This document shows positions 1-6,800 of a DNA stretch of 17,511 bases, one piece after another. Under the pieces are notes generated by a model. It was not told where the DNA came from. It saw only the letters and a program-made list of their open reading frames with translations, and did no database searches. The translations under genes and the position numbers were made by a program. The DNA is from Firmicutes bacterium UBA2530 (GTDB lineage: Bacteria; Bacillota; Clostridia; Tissierellales; Sedimentibacteraceae), in contig DDNC01000025.1 in the NCBI GenBank assembly GCA_002340985.1, forward strand, positions 1 through 17,511, in the 5' to 3' direction. Every line of letters starts with the position of its first letter. Positions within the stretch are counted from its first letter, which is position 1.

Positions 1-12
1 ATAATAAAATAA
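1..12 (+). CDS. tuf: 3' end of an upstream elongation factor Tu gene (partial)
   Basis: Only the last three codons and stop are inside the window, reading Ile-Ile-Lys-stop. They are identical at nucleotide level to the end of the complete tuf gene at 15972-15983, and the identity continues 9 bases past the stop (to base 21). Together with the position directly upstream of rpmG, where many clostridia carry one of their two tuf copies, this makes a second tuf the best reading. So few codons cannot prove it alone; the bases just left of the window would. Confidence 0.8.
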   Translation: MIK

Positions 13-23
13 GAAGCTCTATT

Positions 24-60
24 GAGGACGCCAGGGCGTCCTCTTATTTAGAATTTTTTT
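24..60 (+). terminator. Rho-independent terminator of the upstream tuf
   Basis: GAGGACGCC (24-32) pairs perfectly with GGCGTCCTC (35-43); the realistic form is an 8-bp stem with a CAGG loop. It is followed by a T-rich tract (44-60). It lies 12 bases after the partial tuf stop codon. Confidence 0.85.
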
Positions 61-70
61 TAAAAAAATA

Positions 71-99
71 TTGACATACTATATTGTATGGTGTAAAAT
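71..99 (+). promoter_or_regulatory. Sigma-A-type promoter P1 upstream of rpmG
   Basis: TTGACA (71-76), a 17-bp spacer and TAAAAT (94-99). This is a perfect -35 and a near-consensus -10, with an A/T-rich stretch in front. The predicted start of transcription is near 106. The transcript would almost at once meet the hairpin at 117-137, so whether P1 reaches rpmG depends on readthrough. Confidence 0.7.
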
Positions 100-114
100 T
101 AAGAGTATTTCTTA

Positions 115-137
115 GGAAGCCTTTGGAGGCTTTTTTT
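115..137 (+). terminator. Short hairpin with T tract just after P1 (terminator or attenuator)
   Basis: AAGCCT (117-122) pairs with AGGCTT (127-132) around a TTGG loop, followed by seven Ts (131-137). It starts only about 10 nt after the predicted P1 start, which is unusual for a functional terminator. The GGAGG at 125-129 is partly inside the stem and stands 9 nt before an ATG (139), so the hairpin could instead hide a ribosome binding site. Confidence 0.5.
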
Positions 138-138
138 A

Positions 139-168
139 ATGAATAAAAAATACATGTATTTATTGTAA
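139..168 (+). CDS. Possible 9-codon leader ORF (MNKKYMYLL)
   Basis: An ATG 9 nt after GGAGG (125-129) opens a nine-codon frame with two Tyr codons that ends at TAA (166-168). It lies between the two promoters upstream of rpmG. The only support is the placement of the SD-like sequence; frames this short in AT-rich DNA arise often by chance, so this is a tentative call. Confidence 0.2.
   Translation: MNKKYMYLL
148..161 (+). repeat. 14-bp perfect palindrome upstream of the rpmG promoter
   Basis: AAATACATGTATTT is its own reverse complement. It ends 33 bp before the -35 box of the proximal promoter (195). It could be a protein-binding site or simply AT-rich upstream DNA. Confidence 0.35.
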
Positions 169-194
169 GAAAAAGGTAATCATAAAATAAATTA

Positions 195-223
195 TTGACA
201 GCGAAATTGTTTTATGTTATCTT
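195..223 (+). promoter_or_regulatory. Sigma-A-type promoter P2 of the rpmG-secE-nusG operon
   Basis: TTGACA (195-200), a 17-bp spacer and TATCTT (218-223), with an extended -10 TG at 215-216. The predicted start is near 230, giving a leader of about 44 nt. That leader has a small hairpin (CTTATT 240-245 with AATAAG 251-256) just ahead of the rpmG ribosome binding site. Confidence 0.75.
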
Positions 224-273
224 AAATTGGATAATGAGTCTTATTGGGCGAATAAGGGTCTGGAGGTGTTGAA

Positions 274-423
274 ATGAGAGTAGCAGTTAAGATGGCGTGC
301 ACAGAGTGCAAGCAAAGAAATTATGATACAGAAAAGAACAAAAGAGAAAACCCTGAAAGAATTGAGTTGAACAAGTATTGCAAATTCTGTAAAAAACATA
401 CTCTTCACAAGGAAACAAAATAA
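274..423 (+). CDS. rpmG: 50S ribosomal protein L33
   Basis: A 49-residue basic protein of the large ribosomal subunit. It has the zinc-ribbon form of L33: Cys9-x2-Cys12 near the start and Cys36-x2-Cys39 near the end, followed by the usual K-x-T-H-L/K-H-K-E-T-K style C-terminus. The length is normal for the family. The start is fixed by GGAGG (262-266) 7 nt upstream of the ATG. It is the first gene of the secE-nusG operon, the usual clostridial and bacillar position, 18 bp before secE. Many Firmicutes also carry a cysteine-free L33 made under zinc shortage; this copy is the zinc-binding one. Confidence 0.95.
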   Translation: MRVAVKMACTECKQRNYDTEKNKRENPERIELNKYCKFCKKHTLHKETK

Positions 424-441
424 CCGTATTGAGGTGTGTAA

Positions 442-654
442 ATGTCAAATAGAGAAAATGAAAAACCAAAATTTACAGCTCGTGTAAGCAATTATTTTAA
501 AGGCGTAAAAGCAGAAATGAAGAAGGTTAACTGGCCTACCAAAAAAGAGTTAACTAACTATACTGTTGTAGTGCTTGTTACTACTTTTGCTATGACACTT
601 GTAATTTGGGGCTTAGATCTCATATTCCAGAATGTGGTTTCGTTGATTGTATAA
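442..654 (+). CDS. secE: Preprotein translocase subunit SecE
   Basis: A 70-residue single-span membrane protein, the short Gram-positive type of SecE, which clamps SecY in the SecYEG export channel. The N-terminal half is soluble and amphipathic and includes the family signature around residues 27-37 (KKVNWPTKKEL). One hydrophobic transmembrane segment covers about residues 41-62. The start has GAGGTG (431-436) at suitable spacing. The stop codon lies just before the ribosome binding site of nusG, so the two are tightly linked, as in almost all bacteria. The other translocon genes are not in this window. Confidence 0.95.
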   Translation: MSNRENEKPKFTARVSNYFKGVKAEMKKVNWPTKKELTNYTVVVLVTTFAMTLVIWGLDLIFQNVVSLIV

Positions 655-671
655 GAAGGAGTAATGCGGGT

Positions 672-1199
672 ATGAAGCAAGAATCACAGGGGCCAAGATG
701 GTATGTTGTTCATACATATTCGGGACATGAGAACAAGGTAAAAGCCAATATCGAAAAATTAGTTGAAAACAGAGAAATGCAGGATACTATTTTCGAAGTC
801 AGAGTGCCGGTCGAAGAAGTTCAGGAAGTTAAGAACGGCAAGAAGAAAATGAAAGAAAGAAAAATGTTCCCGAGTTATGTTATTATTAAAATGATAATGA
901 CTGATGAGTCTTGGTATCTTGTTCGAAACACCAGAGGTGTGACAGGCTTTGTAGGTCCCGGATCGAAACCCGTTCCGCTGACAGATGAAGAAGTAAAAGC
1001 ACTTGGTGTTGTTGAAAGACTTCCTTCAATTGAACTTGTACCGGGAGATACCATCAAAGTAAAAGAAGGACCTTTTGAAGACTTTATCGGTGCTGTAGAA
1101 AGCATAAGTCAGGAAAAGAGAAAAATTAAAGCTTTTGTGTCAATGTTCGGAAGAGAAACTCTTATTGAACTTGATTATGAACAGATTGAAAAAGTGTAA
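672..1199 (+). CDS. nusG: Transcription termination/antitermination factor NusG
   Basis: A 175-residue elongation factor that binds the RNA polymerase clamp and controls pausing; in many bacteria it also links polymerase to Rho or to the ribosome. The NGN domain covers roughly residues 8-115 (WYVVHTYSGHENKV at its start, then FPSYV). A KOW domain follows at about 122-175 (PGDTIKVKEGPFEDFIGAV). The frame stays open back to 606, inside secE, but ATG 672 is the right start: the protein then begins as NusG does and AAGGAG (656-661) is 10 nt away. An out-of-frame ATG at 664 makes only Met-Arg-Val-stop, its stop overlapping the nusG ATG. Confidence 0.95.
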   Translation: MKQESQGPRWYVVHTYSGHENKVKANIEKLVENREMQDTIFEVRVPVEEVQEVKNGKKKMKERKMFPSYVIIKMIMTDESWYLVRNTRGVTGFVGPGSKPVPLTDEEVKALGVVERLPSIELVPGDTIKVKEGPFEDFIGAVESISQEKRKIKAFVSMFGRETLIELDYEQIEKV

Positions 1200-1246
1200 T
1201 GCTTTTCAATAGATACATCGTTATGCGATGAAGGAGGTGCAATAAT

Positions 1247-1672
1247 ATGGCTAAAAAAGTTACAGCTTTAGTTAAACTGCAGATACCGGCAGGAAAGGCT
1301 ACTCCGGCTCCACCGGTTGGTACAGCTTTAGGACCTCATGGTGTGAATATTATGGGTTTTTGTAAAGAGTTTAATGCAAAGACAGCTGATCAGGCAGGTA
1401 TGATTATACCGGTTGTGTTGACTGTTTATCAAGATAGATCATTTACATTTATCACAAAGACTCCGCCTGTAGCAGTCCTGATTAAAAAAGCAGTAGGAAT
1501 TGAAAGCGGTTCGGGAGAACCAAACAAAAAGAAAGTTGCAACACTTTCTAAGGCAAAATGCGAAGAAATCGCAAAACTGAAAATGCCTGATTTGAATGCC
1601 AACACAGTTGAAGCAGCTATGAATTTGGTTGCAGGTACTGCAAGAAGCATGGGCGTTACAGTAGAAAAATAG
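1247..1672 (+). CDS. rplK: 50S ribosomal protein L11
   Basis: A 141-residue protein of the GTPase-associated region of the large subunit, where it binds 23S rRNA next to the L10-L12 stalk. The N-terminal domain starts with the typical KKVTALVKLQIPAGKATPAPP and continues GTALGPHGVNIMGFCKEFNA. The C-terminal rRNA-binding domain includes the PPVAVLIKKAVGIESGSGEPN stretch and ends AGTARSMGVTVEK. The length is that of the family. Start: AAGGAGGTG (1231-1239) 7 nt before the ATG. It is the first gene of the L11-L1 unit, separated from nusG by 47 bp with a weak 5-bp hairpin (1216-1230) and no obvious promoter. Confidence 0.97.
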   Translation: MAKKVTALVKLQIPAGKATPAPPVGTALGPHGVNIMGFCKEFNAKTADQAGMIIPVVLTVYQDRSFTFITKTPPVAVLIKKAVGIESGSGEPNKKKVATLSKAKCEEIAKLKMPDLNANTVEAAMNLVAGTARSMGVTVEK

Positions 1673-1681
1673 GAATGGCAC

Positions 1682-1727
1682 AGTGGGAGGCCTGAAATCG
1701 CAAAGGCTGTCGGACCACTAAGGAGGT
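1682..1727 (+). promoter_or_regulatory. Putative L1 operator in the rplK-rplA spacer
   Basis: AGTGG (1682-1686) pairs with CCACT (1715-1719). Inside, GGCC (1689-1692) pairs with GGCT (1705-1708, one G-U). The asymmetric internal loop carries GGGAGG on one side and GTCGGA on the other. This matches the known pattern by which L1 binds an imitation of its 23S rRNA site on the L11-L1 mRNA and represses translation. The rplA ribosome binding site (AAGGAGG, 1720-1726) follows immediately, so binding would block it. The structure is seen; the function is inferred from the family. Confidence 0.65.
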
Positions 1728-1734
1728 TAATAAC

Positions 1735-2433
1735 ATGCCAAAAAGAGGAAAAAAATATCAAGAAAGTATGAAATCAATTGAAAAATTGAAATTATACGAC
1801 TTAGAAGAAGCTGTTGAAGCAATGCTTGGAACAGCAAAAGCTAAATTTGACGAAACAATCGAATTGCACGTTAAGCTAGGCGTGGATTCAAGACATGCAG
1901 ACCAACAGGTAAGAGGAGCTATAGTTCTTCCGCACGGAACAGGTAAAGTTGTTCGTGTACTTGTATTTGCAAAAGGCGACAAAGCTAAAGAAGCTGAGGA
2001 AGCCGGAGCAGATTATGTGGGAGAAGCTGAATTAGCTGATAAAATTCAAAAAGAAAACTGGTTTGATTTCGACGTTGTAATTGCAACTCCGGATATGATG
2101 GGTGTTGTTGGTAGACTTGGTAGAGTGTTAGGTCCTAAAGGATTGATGCCGAACCCGAAATCAGGAACAGTTACATTTGATGTAGCTAAGGCTATTGAAG
2201 AAATTAAAGCAGGTAAGGTTGAATACAGACTTGATAAAACAAACATTATTCACGTTCCTGTAGGAAAGAAATCTTTCGGTACTGAAAAGTTAGTTGATAA
2301 CATCAAAACAATAATACAGGCCATAATAAAAGCTAAGCCTGCAGCTGCAAAAGGAAAATATCTGAGAAGCTGTGTAGTGGCCAGCACAATGGGCCCTGGA
2401 CTTAAACTCAATACATCAAAATTATCTGAGTAG
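1735..2433 (+). CDS. rplA: 50S ribosomal protein L1
   Basis: A 232-residue protein of the L1 stalk, which helps release deacylated tRNA from the E site and is commonly a translational repressor of its own operon. The N-terminus (MPKRGKKYQESMKSIEKLKLY) and the central signature (PNPKSGTVTFDVAKAIEEIKAG) are typical, as is the C-terminal STMGPGLKLNTSKL. Normal length. The start has AAGGAGG 8 nt upstream. It follows rplK after 62 bp that hold the putative L1-binding hairpin, so L1 probably controls rplA and perhaps rplK. Confidence 0.97.
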   Translation: MPKRGKKYQESMKSIEKLKLYDLEEAVEAMLGTAKAKFDETIELHVKLGVDSRHADQQVRGAIVLPHGTGKVVRVLVFAKGDKAKEAEEAGADYVGEAELADKIQKENWFDFDVVIATPDMMGVVGRLGRVLGPKGLMPNPKSGTVTFDVAKAIEEIKAGKVEYRLDKTNIIHVPVGKKSFGTEKLVDNIKTIIQAIIKAKPAAAKGKYLRSCVVASTMGPGLKLNTSKLSE

Positions 2434-2492
2434 TTCAAGTATTAGTTGAAATAGTTAGGACCGAATTATAATAAAAGCGAAAATTAAATAAA

Positions 2493-2586
2493 CCGCAGAC
2501 AGTTGGTACTCTCAAGAGTTTAAATATCCAGCCGAGGTGAGATAATATAAATTAATTTCTCTTCGTCTGCGGAGAGATTTTCTATT
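2493..2586 (+). promoter_or_regulatory. L10 leader RNA of rplJ-rplL with an overlapping terminator hairpin
   Basis: The long spacer before rplJ folds as an L10 leader. An outer stem pairs CCGCAGAC (2493-2500) with GTCTGCGG (2565-2572). An inner stem pairs GTTGG (2502-2506) with CCAGC (2528-2532), and a small hairpin ACTC/GAGT lies at 2508-2519. The conserved CCGAGGTGAGAT follows. A second hairpin, TCTCTTC (2558-2564) with GGAGAGA (2571-2577) followed by TTTTCTATTTTT, uses part of the same sequence, so the outer stem and this terminator exclude each other. In Bacillus the L10-(L12)4 complex controls rplJL through such a leader by attenuation; the same is inferred here. Confidence 0.85.
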
Positions 2587-2619
2587 TTTCAGGAGAACCT
2601 TACAAGGAGGTGTATATAA

Positions 2620-3123
2620 ATGAATCAATCAGTTTTAGAACAGAAAAAACAGGTAGTCGGCGATATAACAGAGAAGCTCAGAAGTGCTAAATCAGTTGTA
2701 TTGGTTGAATATAAAGGATTGACGGTTGAGAAAGCTACTGAGCTGAGAAATAAGTGCAGAGCAGCAGGTGTTGAGTACAAAGTGTACAAAAATACTTTAA
2801 TGCGTTTCGCGTTTGAGGAATTAGGATACAAGGACATTACTCCGAACCTGGAAGGACCAAATGCAATAGCGATGTCTTTCGATGACGAAGTGAGCGCTGC
2901 AAAGGTTACAAATGATTTTGCAAAAACAAGCAACGATACAGTAGTGCTTAAGGCCGGTATAGCTGAAGGCAAAGTATTAAACGCCGATGAAGTAAAAGCT
3001 TTGGCAAATGTTCCTACAAGAGAAATTCTTCTTGGACAATTGGCCGGAGTATTACAGGGAAATATCAGAAATCTTGCTTATATGCTTGATCAGATCAGCA
3101 AGAAAAATGAAGAAGTGGCATAA
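2620..3123 (+). CDS. rplJ: 50S ribosomal protein L10
   Basis: A 167-residue protein forming the base of the ribosomal stalk; its C-terminal helix carries the L7/L12 dimers. The N-terminal rRNA-binding domain is clear (KSVVLVEYKGLTVEKATELR, then YKVYKNTLMRFA). The C-terminal helix is NIRNLAYMLDQISKKNEE. The length is normal. The start has AAGGAGGTG (2604-2612) 7 nt upstream. It is followed by rplL after 65 bp. Expression is expected to be set by the L10 leader in front of it. Confidence 0.97.
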   Translation: MNQSVLEQKKQVVGDITEKLRSAKSVVLVEYKGLTVEKATELRNKCRAAGVEYKVYKNTLMRFAFEELGYKDITPNLEGPNAIAMSFDDEVSAAKVTNDFAKTSNDTVVLKAGIAEGKVLNADEVKALANVPTREILLGQLAGVLQGNIRNLAYMLDQISKKNEEVA

Positions 3124-3188
3124 ATCAATCAGTAAAATATTAAAAAATCAAATCGAAAAATTAATTATAAACCAGGAGGTATTTTAAA

Positions 3189-3569
3189 ATGGCAAGTGAA
3201 AAAATCACAAACTTTGTTGAAGAAATAAAGAAGTTATCCGTATTAGAATTAAATGAATTAGTAAAAGCAATCGAAGAAGAGTTCGGTGTATCAGCAGCAG
3301 CTCCTGTAGCAGTTGCAGGTGCAGCAGCAGGTGCAGCAGCTCCTGTAGAAGAAGAAAAAACTGAATTTGACGTAGTTCTTGCAAATGCAGGAGCAGGCAA
3401 AATCAAAGTTATCAAAGTAGTGAGAGAGTTAACAGGACTTGGCTTGAAAGAAGCTAAAGATGCAGTTGACGGAGCGCCTACTACATTGAAGTCTGCTGTT
3501 TCTAAAGAAGAAGCTGACAAGATGAAAGCTGCTTTAGAAGCTGAAGGCGCAACAGTAGAAATAAAATAA
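3189..3569 (+). CDS. rplL: 50S ribosomal protein L7/L12
   Basis: A 126-residue acidic stalk protein, present in several copies per ribosome, that recruits and activates the GTPase factors EF-Tu and EF-G. It has the N-terminal dimerisation helices (about residues 1-33), an Ala/Pro/Gly hinge (about 36-55) and the C-terminal factor-binding domain (KTEFDVVLANAGAGKIKVIK, then LTGLGLKEAKDAVDGAP). Start: AGGAGG (3173-3178) 10 nt upstream. The hinge is encoded by a near-repetitive GCA/GCT stretch with an exact 16-nt direct repeat (3294-3309 and 3333-3348). A strong terminator follows the gene. Confidence 0.97.
   Translation: MASEKITNFVEEIKKLSVLELNELVKAIEEEFGVSAAAPVAVAGAAAGAAAPVEEEKTEFDVVLANAGAGKIKVIKVVRELTGLGLKEAKDAVDGAPTTLKSAVSKEEADKMKAALEAEGATVEIK
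3294..3348 (+). repeat. Direct repeat in the L7/L12 hinge coding region
   Basis: The 16-mer GCAGCAGCTCCTGTAG occurs at 3294-3309 and again at 3333-3348, exactly 13 codons apart. It encodes the repeated Ala-Ala-Pro-Val of the flexible hinge. In-frame slippage or recombination between copies would shorten or lengthen the hinge by 13 residues. Confidence 0.8.
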
Positions 3570-3594
3570 TCCAACGATAGACAATTGACAGCAT

Positions 3595-3627
3595 AAAAGA
3601 CTTTACTTAAGTAAAGTCTTTTTATTT
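3595..3627 (+). terminator. Hairpin terminator/attenuator between rplL and rpoB
   Basis: AAAAGACTTTAC (3595-3606) pairs perfectly with GTAAAGTCTTTT (3611-3622) around TTAA, and the right arm runs into TTTTTATTT. Being A-rich on the left and T-rich on the right, it is a standard intrinsic terminator. Partial termination between rplL and rpoB is a common way to make more stalk protein than polymerase. A new promoter lies about 115 bp further on. Confidence 0.85.
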
Positions 3628-3720
3628 GTATGCCTTATGTATAATTCTCATAAAAATGTGCACACTACTTATGTTTATTGTCCGAGGTATGCAATTTATG
3701 GAAATACTTCAGAAATGTTA

Positions 3721-3768
3721 AATATTTTTAAAAATTATATTGACAGAAAAAATTTATGGTGATAATAT
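3721..3768 (+). promoter_or_regulatory. Promoter of rpoB-rpoC with UP-like element
   Basis: TTGACA (3740-3745), a 17-bp spacer and TAATAT (3763-3768), with an extended -10 TG at 3760-3761. Directly upstream is a run of pure A/T containing the palindrome ATTTTTAAAAAT (3724-3735), like an UP element. The predicted start is near 3775, so the rpoB leader is about 65 nt. Confidence 0.75.
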
Positions 3769-3793
3769 ATTATATTGCCATGAGCATAAATTG

Positions 3794-3816
3794 TTGGCAT
3801 AAAATTTGTATGCCAA
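3794..3816 (+). promoter_or_regulatory. Hairpin in the rpoB leader
   Basis: TTGGCATA (3794-3801) pairs with TATGCCAA (3809-3816) around a 7-nt loop, ending about 10 nt before the rpoB ribosome binding site (AAGGGGTG, 3827-3834). It is followed by A-rich rather than T-rich sequence, so it is not a terminator. Its right arm repeats ATTTGTATGCC, also found at 3624-3634 just after the rplL terminator. The role is unknown. Confidence 0.45.
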
Positions 3817-3839
3817 AAAAATAATTAAGGGGTGAAAAG

Positions 3840-6800
3840 ATGCCGCATCCTGTGAAAATAGGTAATAGAGTGAGGATGACTTACTCTAAAATTGATGAAG
3901 TTTTAGACTTGCCGGATTTGATTGAGGTTCAGAAGAGATCCTACGATTGGTTTCTTAATGAAGGACTGAAAGAGGTTTTTGAAGATATCTCACCAATCGA
4001 GGATTATACAGGCAATTTAATTCTGGAGTTTGTGGATCATTCTTTATATGGAGAACCTAAATTCAGCGAAGTTGAATGCAAAGAAAGAGATGCAACATAT
4101 TCAGTTCCTTTAAAACTCAAAGTAAGACTTATTAACAAAGAAACTGGAGAAATTAAAGAGCAAGAAACATTTATGGGTGATTTCCCTCTCATGACTGAAA
4201 GAGGAACATTCATTATAAACGGAGCGGAACGTGTTATTGTAAGCCAGTTGGTGAGATCGCCGGGCGTATATTACAACATGACAAGAGATAAGGTCGGCAA
4301 GGAGCTGTATGAGGCTACGCTTATTCCTAACAGAGGAGCATGGCTCGAATATGAGACCGATTCAAACGATATTATATATGTCAGAGTTGATCGTACAAGA
4401 AAGCTTCCTGCAACAGTACTTGTAAGAGCTATGGGTCTTTCAACAAATTCTCAGATTATAGAGACTTTGGGAGAAACAGAGCAGCTTTTGAAAACTCTTG
4501 AGAAGGACAACACTGCTAATTCGGATGAAGCCTTAATCGAAATATATAAAAGATTGAGACCAGGTGAGCCGCCTACGTTAGACAGTGCGACCTCATTGAT
4601 AAATTCCTTATTTTTTGACCCTAAGAGATACGACCTCGCCAAAGTTGGAAGATATAAATTCAACAAGAAGCTGAGCTTTGAGAACAGAATTGTGGGAAGA
4701 CGGGCAGCAGAGGATGTAATTGATAAAGAAACAGGTGAGGTTTTAGTACATAAGGACGAGGTATTCAGCAGTGAATTAATCGACAAGGTTGAAACTGCAG
4801 GCATTTTTACAGTAAGTGTTTTCAACTCTGAAGAAAAACCCACGAAAATATTAAGCAATAAGTTTGTAAAACCAAGTGTATTTGGATTAGATATAGATTT
4901 TGAAAAAATAGGATTAAAAGAGCGCGTTTTCTATCCTGTGATGAAGAAGATTCTTGAAGAGAACAATTCACATGAGGATATTGAAAAAGCAATAATTGAT
5001 AACATAAAGCAGCTTTCTCCGAGACATATAATTGTTGAAGATATGGTTGCATCGGCTAACTACCAGTTTGGACTGTTCAAGGGCTTAGGCGATACAGATG
5101 ATATAGACCACCTTGGAAACAGAAGATTAAGGTCAGTAGGAGAGCTCCTTCAGAACCAGGTAAGAGTTGGATTGTCCAGAATGGAAAGGGTTGTAAGAGA
5201 GAGAATGACCATTCAGGACGTTGATGTGGTAACGCCTCAGGTGCTTATAAATATAAGGCCCGTTTCGGCGGCTATCAAAGAATTTTTTGGCTCGTCACAG
5301 TTGTCACAGTTCATGGACCAGACGAACCCGCTTGCTGAGCTTACCCATAAGAGAAGAATGTCAGCTCTTGGACCGGGAGGTTTGTCAAGAGACAGGGCAA
5401 GCTTCGAGGTAAGAGACGTTCACCATTCTCATTACGGCAGAATGTGCCCTATAGAAACTCCTGAAGGTCCTAACATCGGTTTGATTACATCTCTTGCAAC
5501 ATATGCAAGAATCAACGATTACGGCTTCCTTGAGGCTCCCTATAGAAGAGTAAACAAGGAGACAGGACAGGTAACGGAGATAATAGACTACCTGACGGCA
5601 GACGTGGAAGATACCAAAATAATCGCTCAGTCAAACGAGCCTTTGAACGAAGACGGAACATTTGAACACAGCCGTGTTGTAGTTCGAGGTATTGACGGTA
5701 TAAACGAAATTGTATCAAGAGATAAGGTTGACTACATGGAGGTTTCTCCTAAGCAGGTAATATCAATTGGTACAGGAATGATTCCGTTCCTTGAAAATGA
5801 CGACGCCAACCGTGCTCTGATGGGTGCGAACATGCAGAGGCAGGCAGTGCCGCTGCTCATCACAGAGGCTCCGATAATAGGAACAGGTCTGGAATATAAG
5901 GCAGCAAAGGATTCCGGAGCTGTTATAGTTGCTGAGCATGACGGTATTGCATTATCCGTAACAGCGTCGGAAATATTGATTAAGAGAAGCGACAACGGTA
6001 TGATTGACAAATACCCTCTTTTGAAGTTTAAGAGATCAAACAGTGGTACTTGTGTAAATCAAAGACCTATAATATATAAAGGCGACGAAATAAAAAGAGG
6101 ACAGATTATTGCTGACGGCCCTTCAACAGACAACGGAGACATGGCAATCGGTAAGAACCTGCTCATAGGCTTCATGACATGGGAAGGCTACAACTATGAG
6201 GATGCCATGCTGCTTAATGAAAAGCTTGTTATGGCTGACGTGCTCACATCTGTTCATATTGAAGAATATGAATCGGAAGCAAGAGATACCAAGCTTGGAC
6301 CTGAAGAGATAACAAGAGACATACCTAACGTAGGAGATGATTCTCTTAAGGATCTGGACGAAAGAGGAATTATAAGAATTGGGGCGGAAGTTGATTCCGG
6401 AGATATTCTTGTAGGAAAAGTAACTCCAAAGGGAGAGACAGAACTCACGGCGGAAGAAAGACTTTTGAGAGCCATATTCGGAGAGAAGGCCAGAGAGGTA
6501 AGAGATACTTCGCTGAAGGTTCCTCACGGTGAAACAGGTATAATAGTTGACGTTAAGGTGTTTACAAGAGAAAACGGAGATGAGCTGAGTCCCGGAGTAA
6601 GCAAGATGGTGCGAGTGTACATAGCCACTAAGCGTAAAATAAACGTTGGGGACAAAATGTGCGGTCGTCATGGTAACAAGGGTGTTATTTCCCGTATTAT
6701 GCCTGAGGAAGATATGCCGTTCTTGCCTGACGGTACTCCGCTGCAGGTGGTTTTGAACCCGCTGGGCGTTCCTTCACGTATGAACATCGGTCAGGTGCTG

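Noticed and set aside
61..273. tRNA gene between tuf and rpmG
   Set aside because: Such genes are common at this place in Firmicutes, but no cloverleaf or GGTTCRA-type T-loop sequence is present.
606..671. Longer nusG starting at ATG 606 inside secE
   Set aside because: It would overlap secE by 49 bp, lacks a ribosome binding site and adds residues that NusG proteins do not have; ATG 672 has AAGGAG upstream.
3585..3613. TTGACA at 3585-3590 as a promoter between rplL and rpoB
   Set aside because: The bases 17 nt downstream (TAAGTA) are a poor -10 and fall inside the terminator hairpin.
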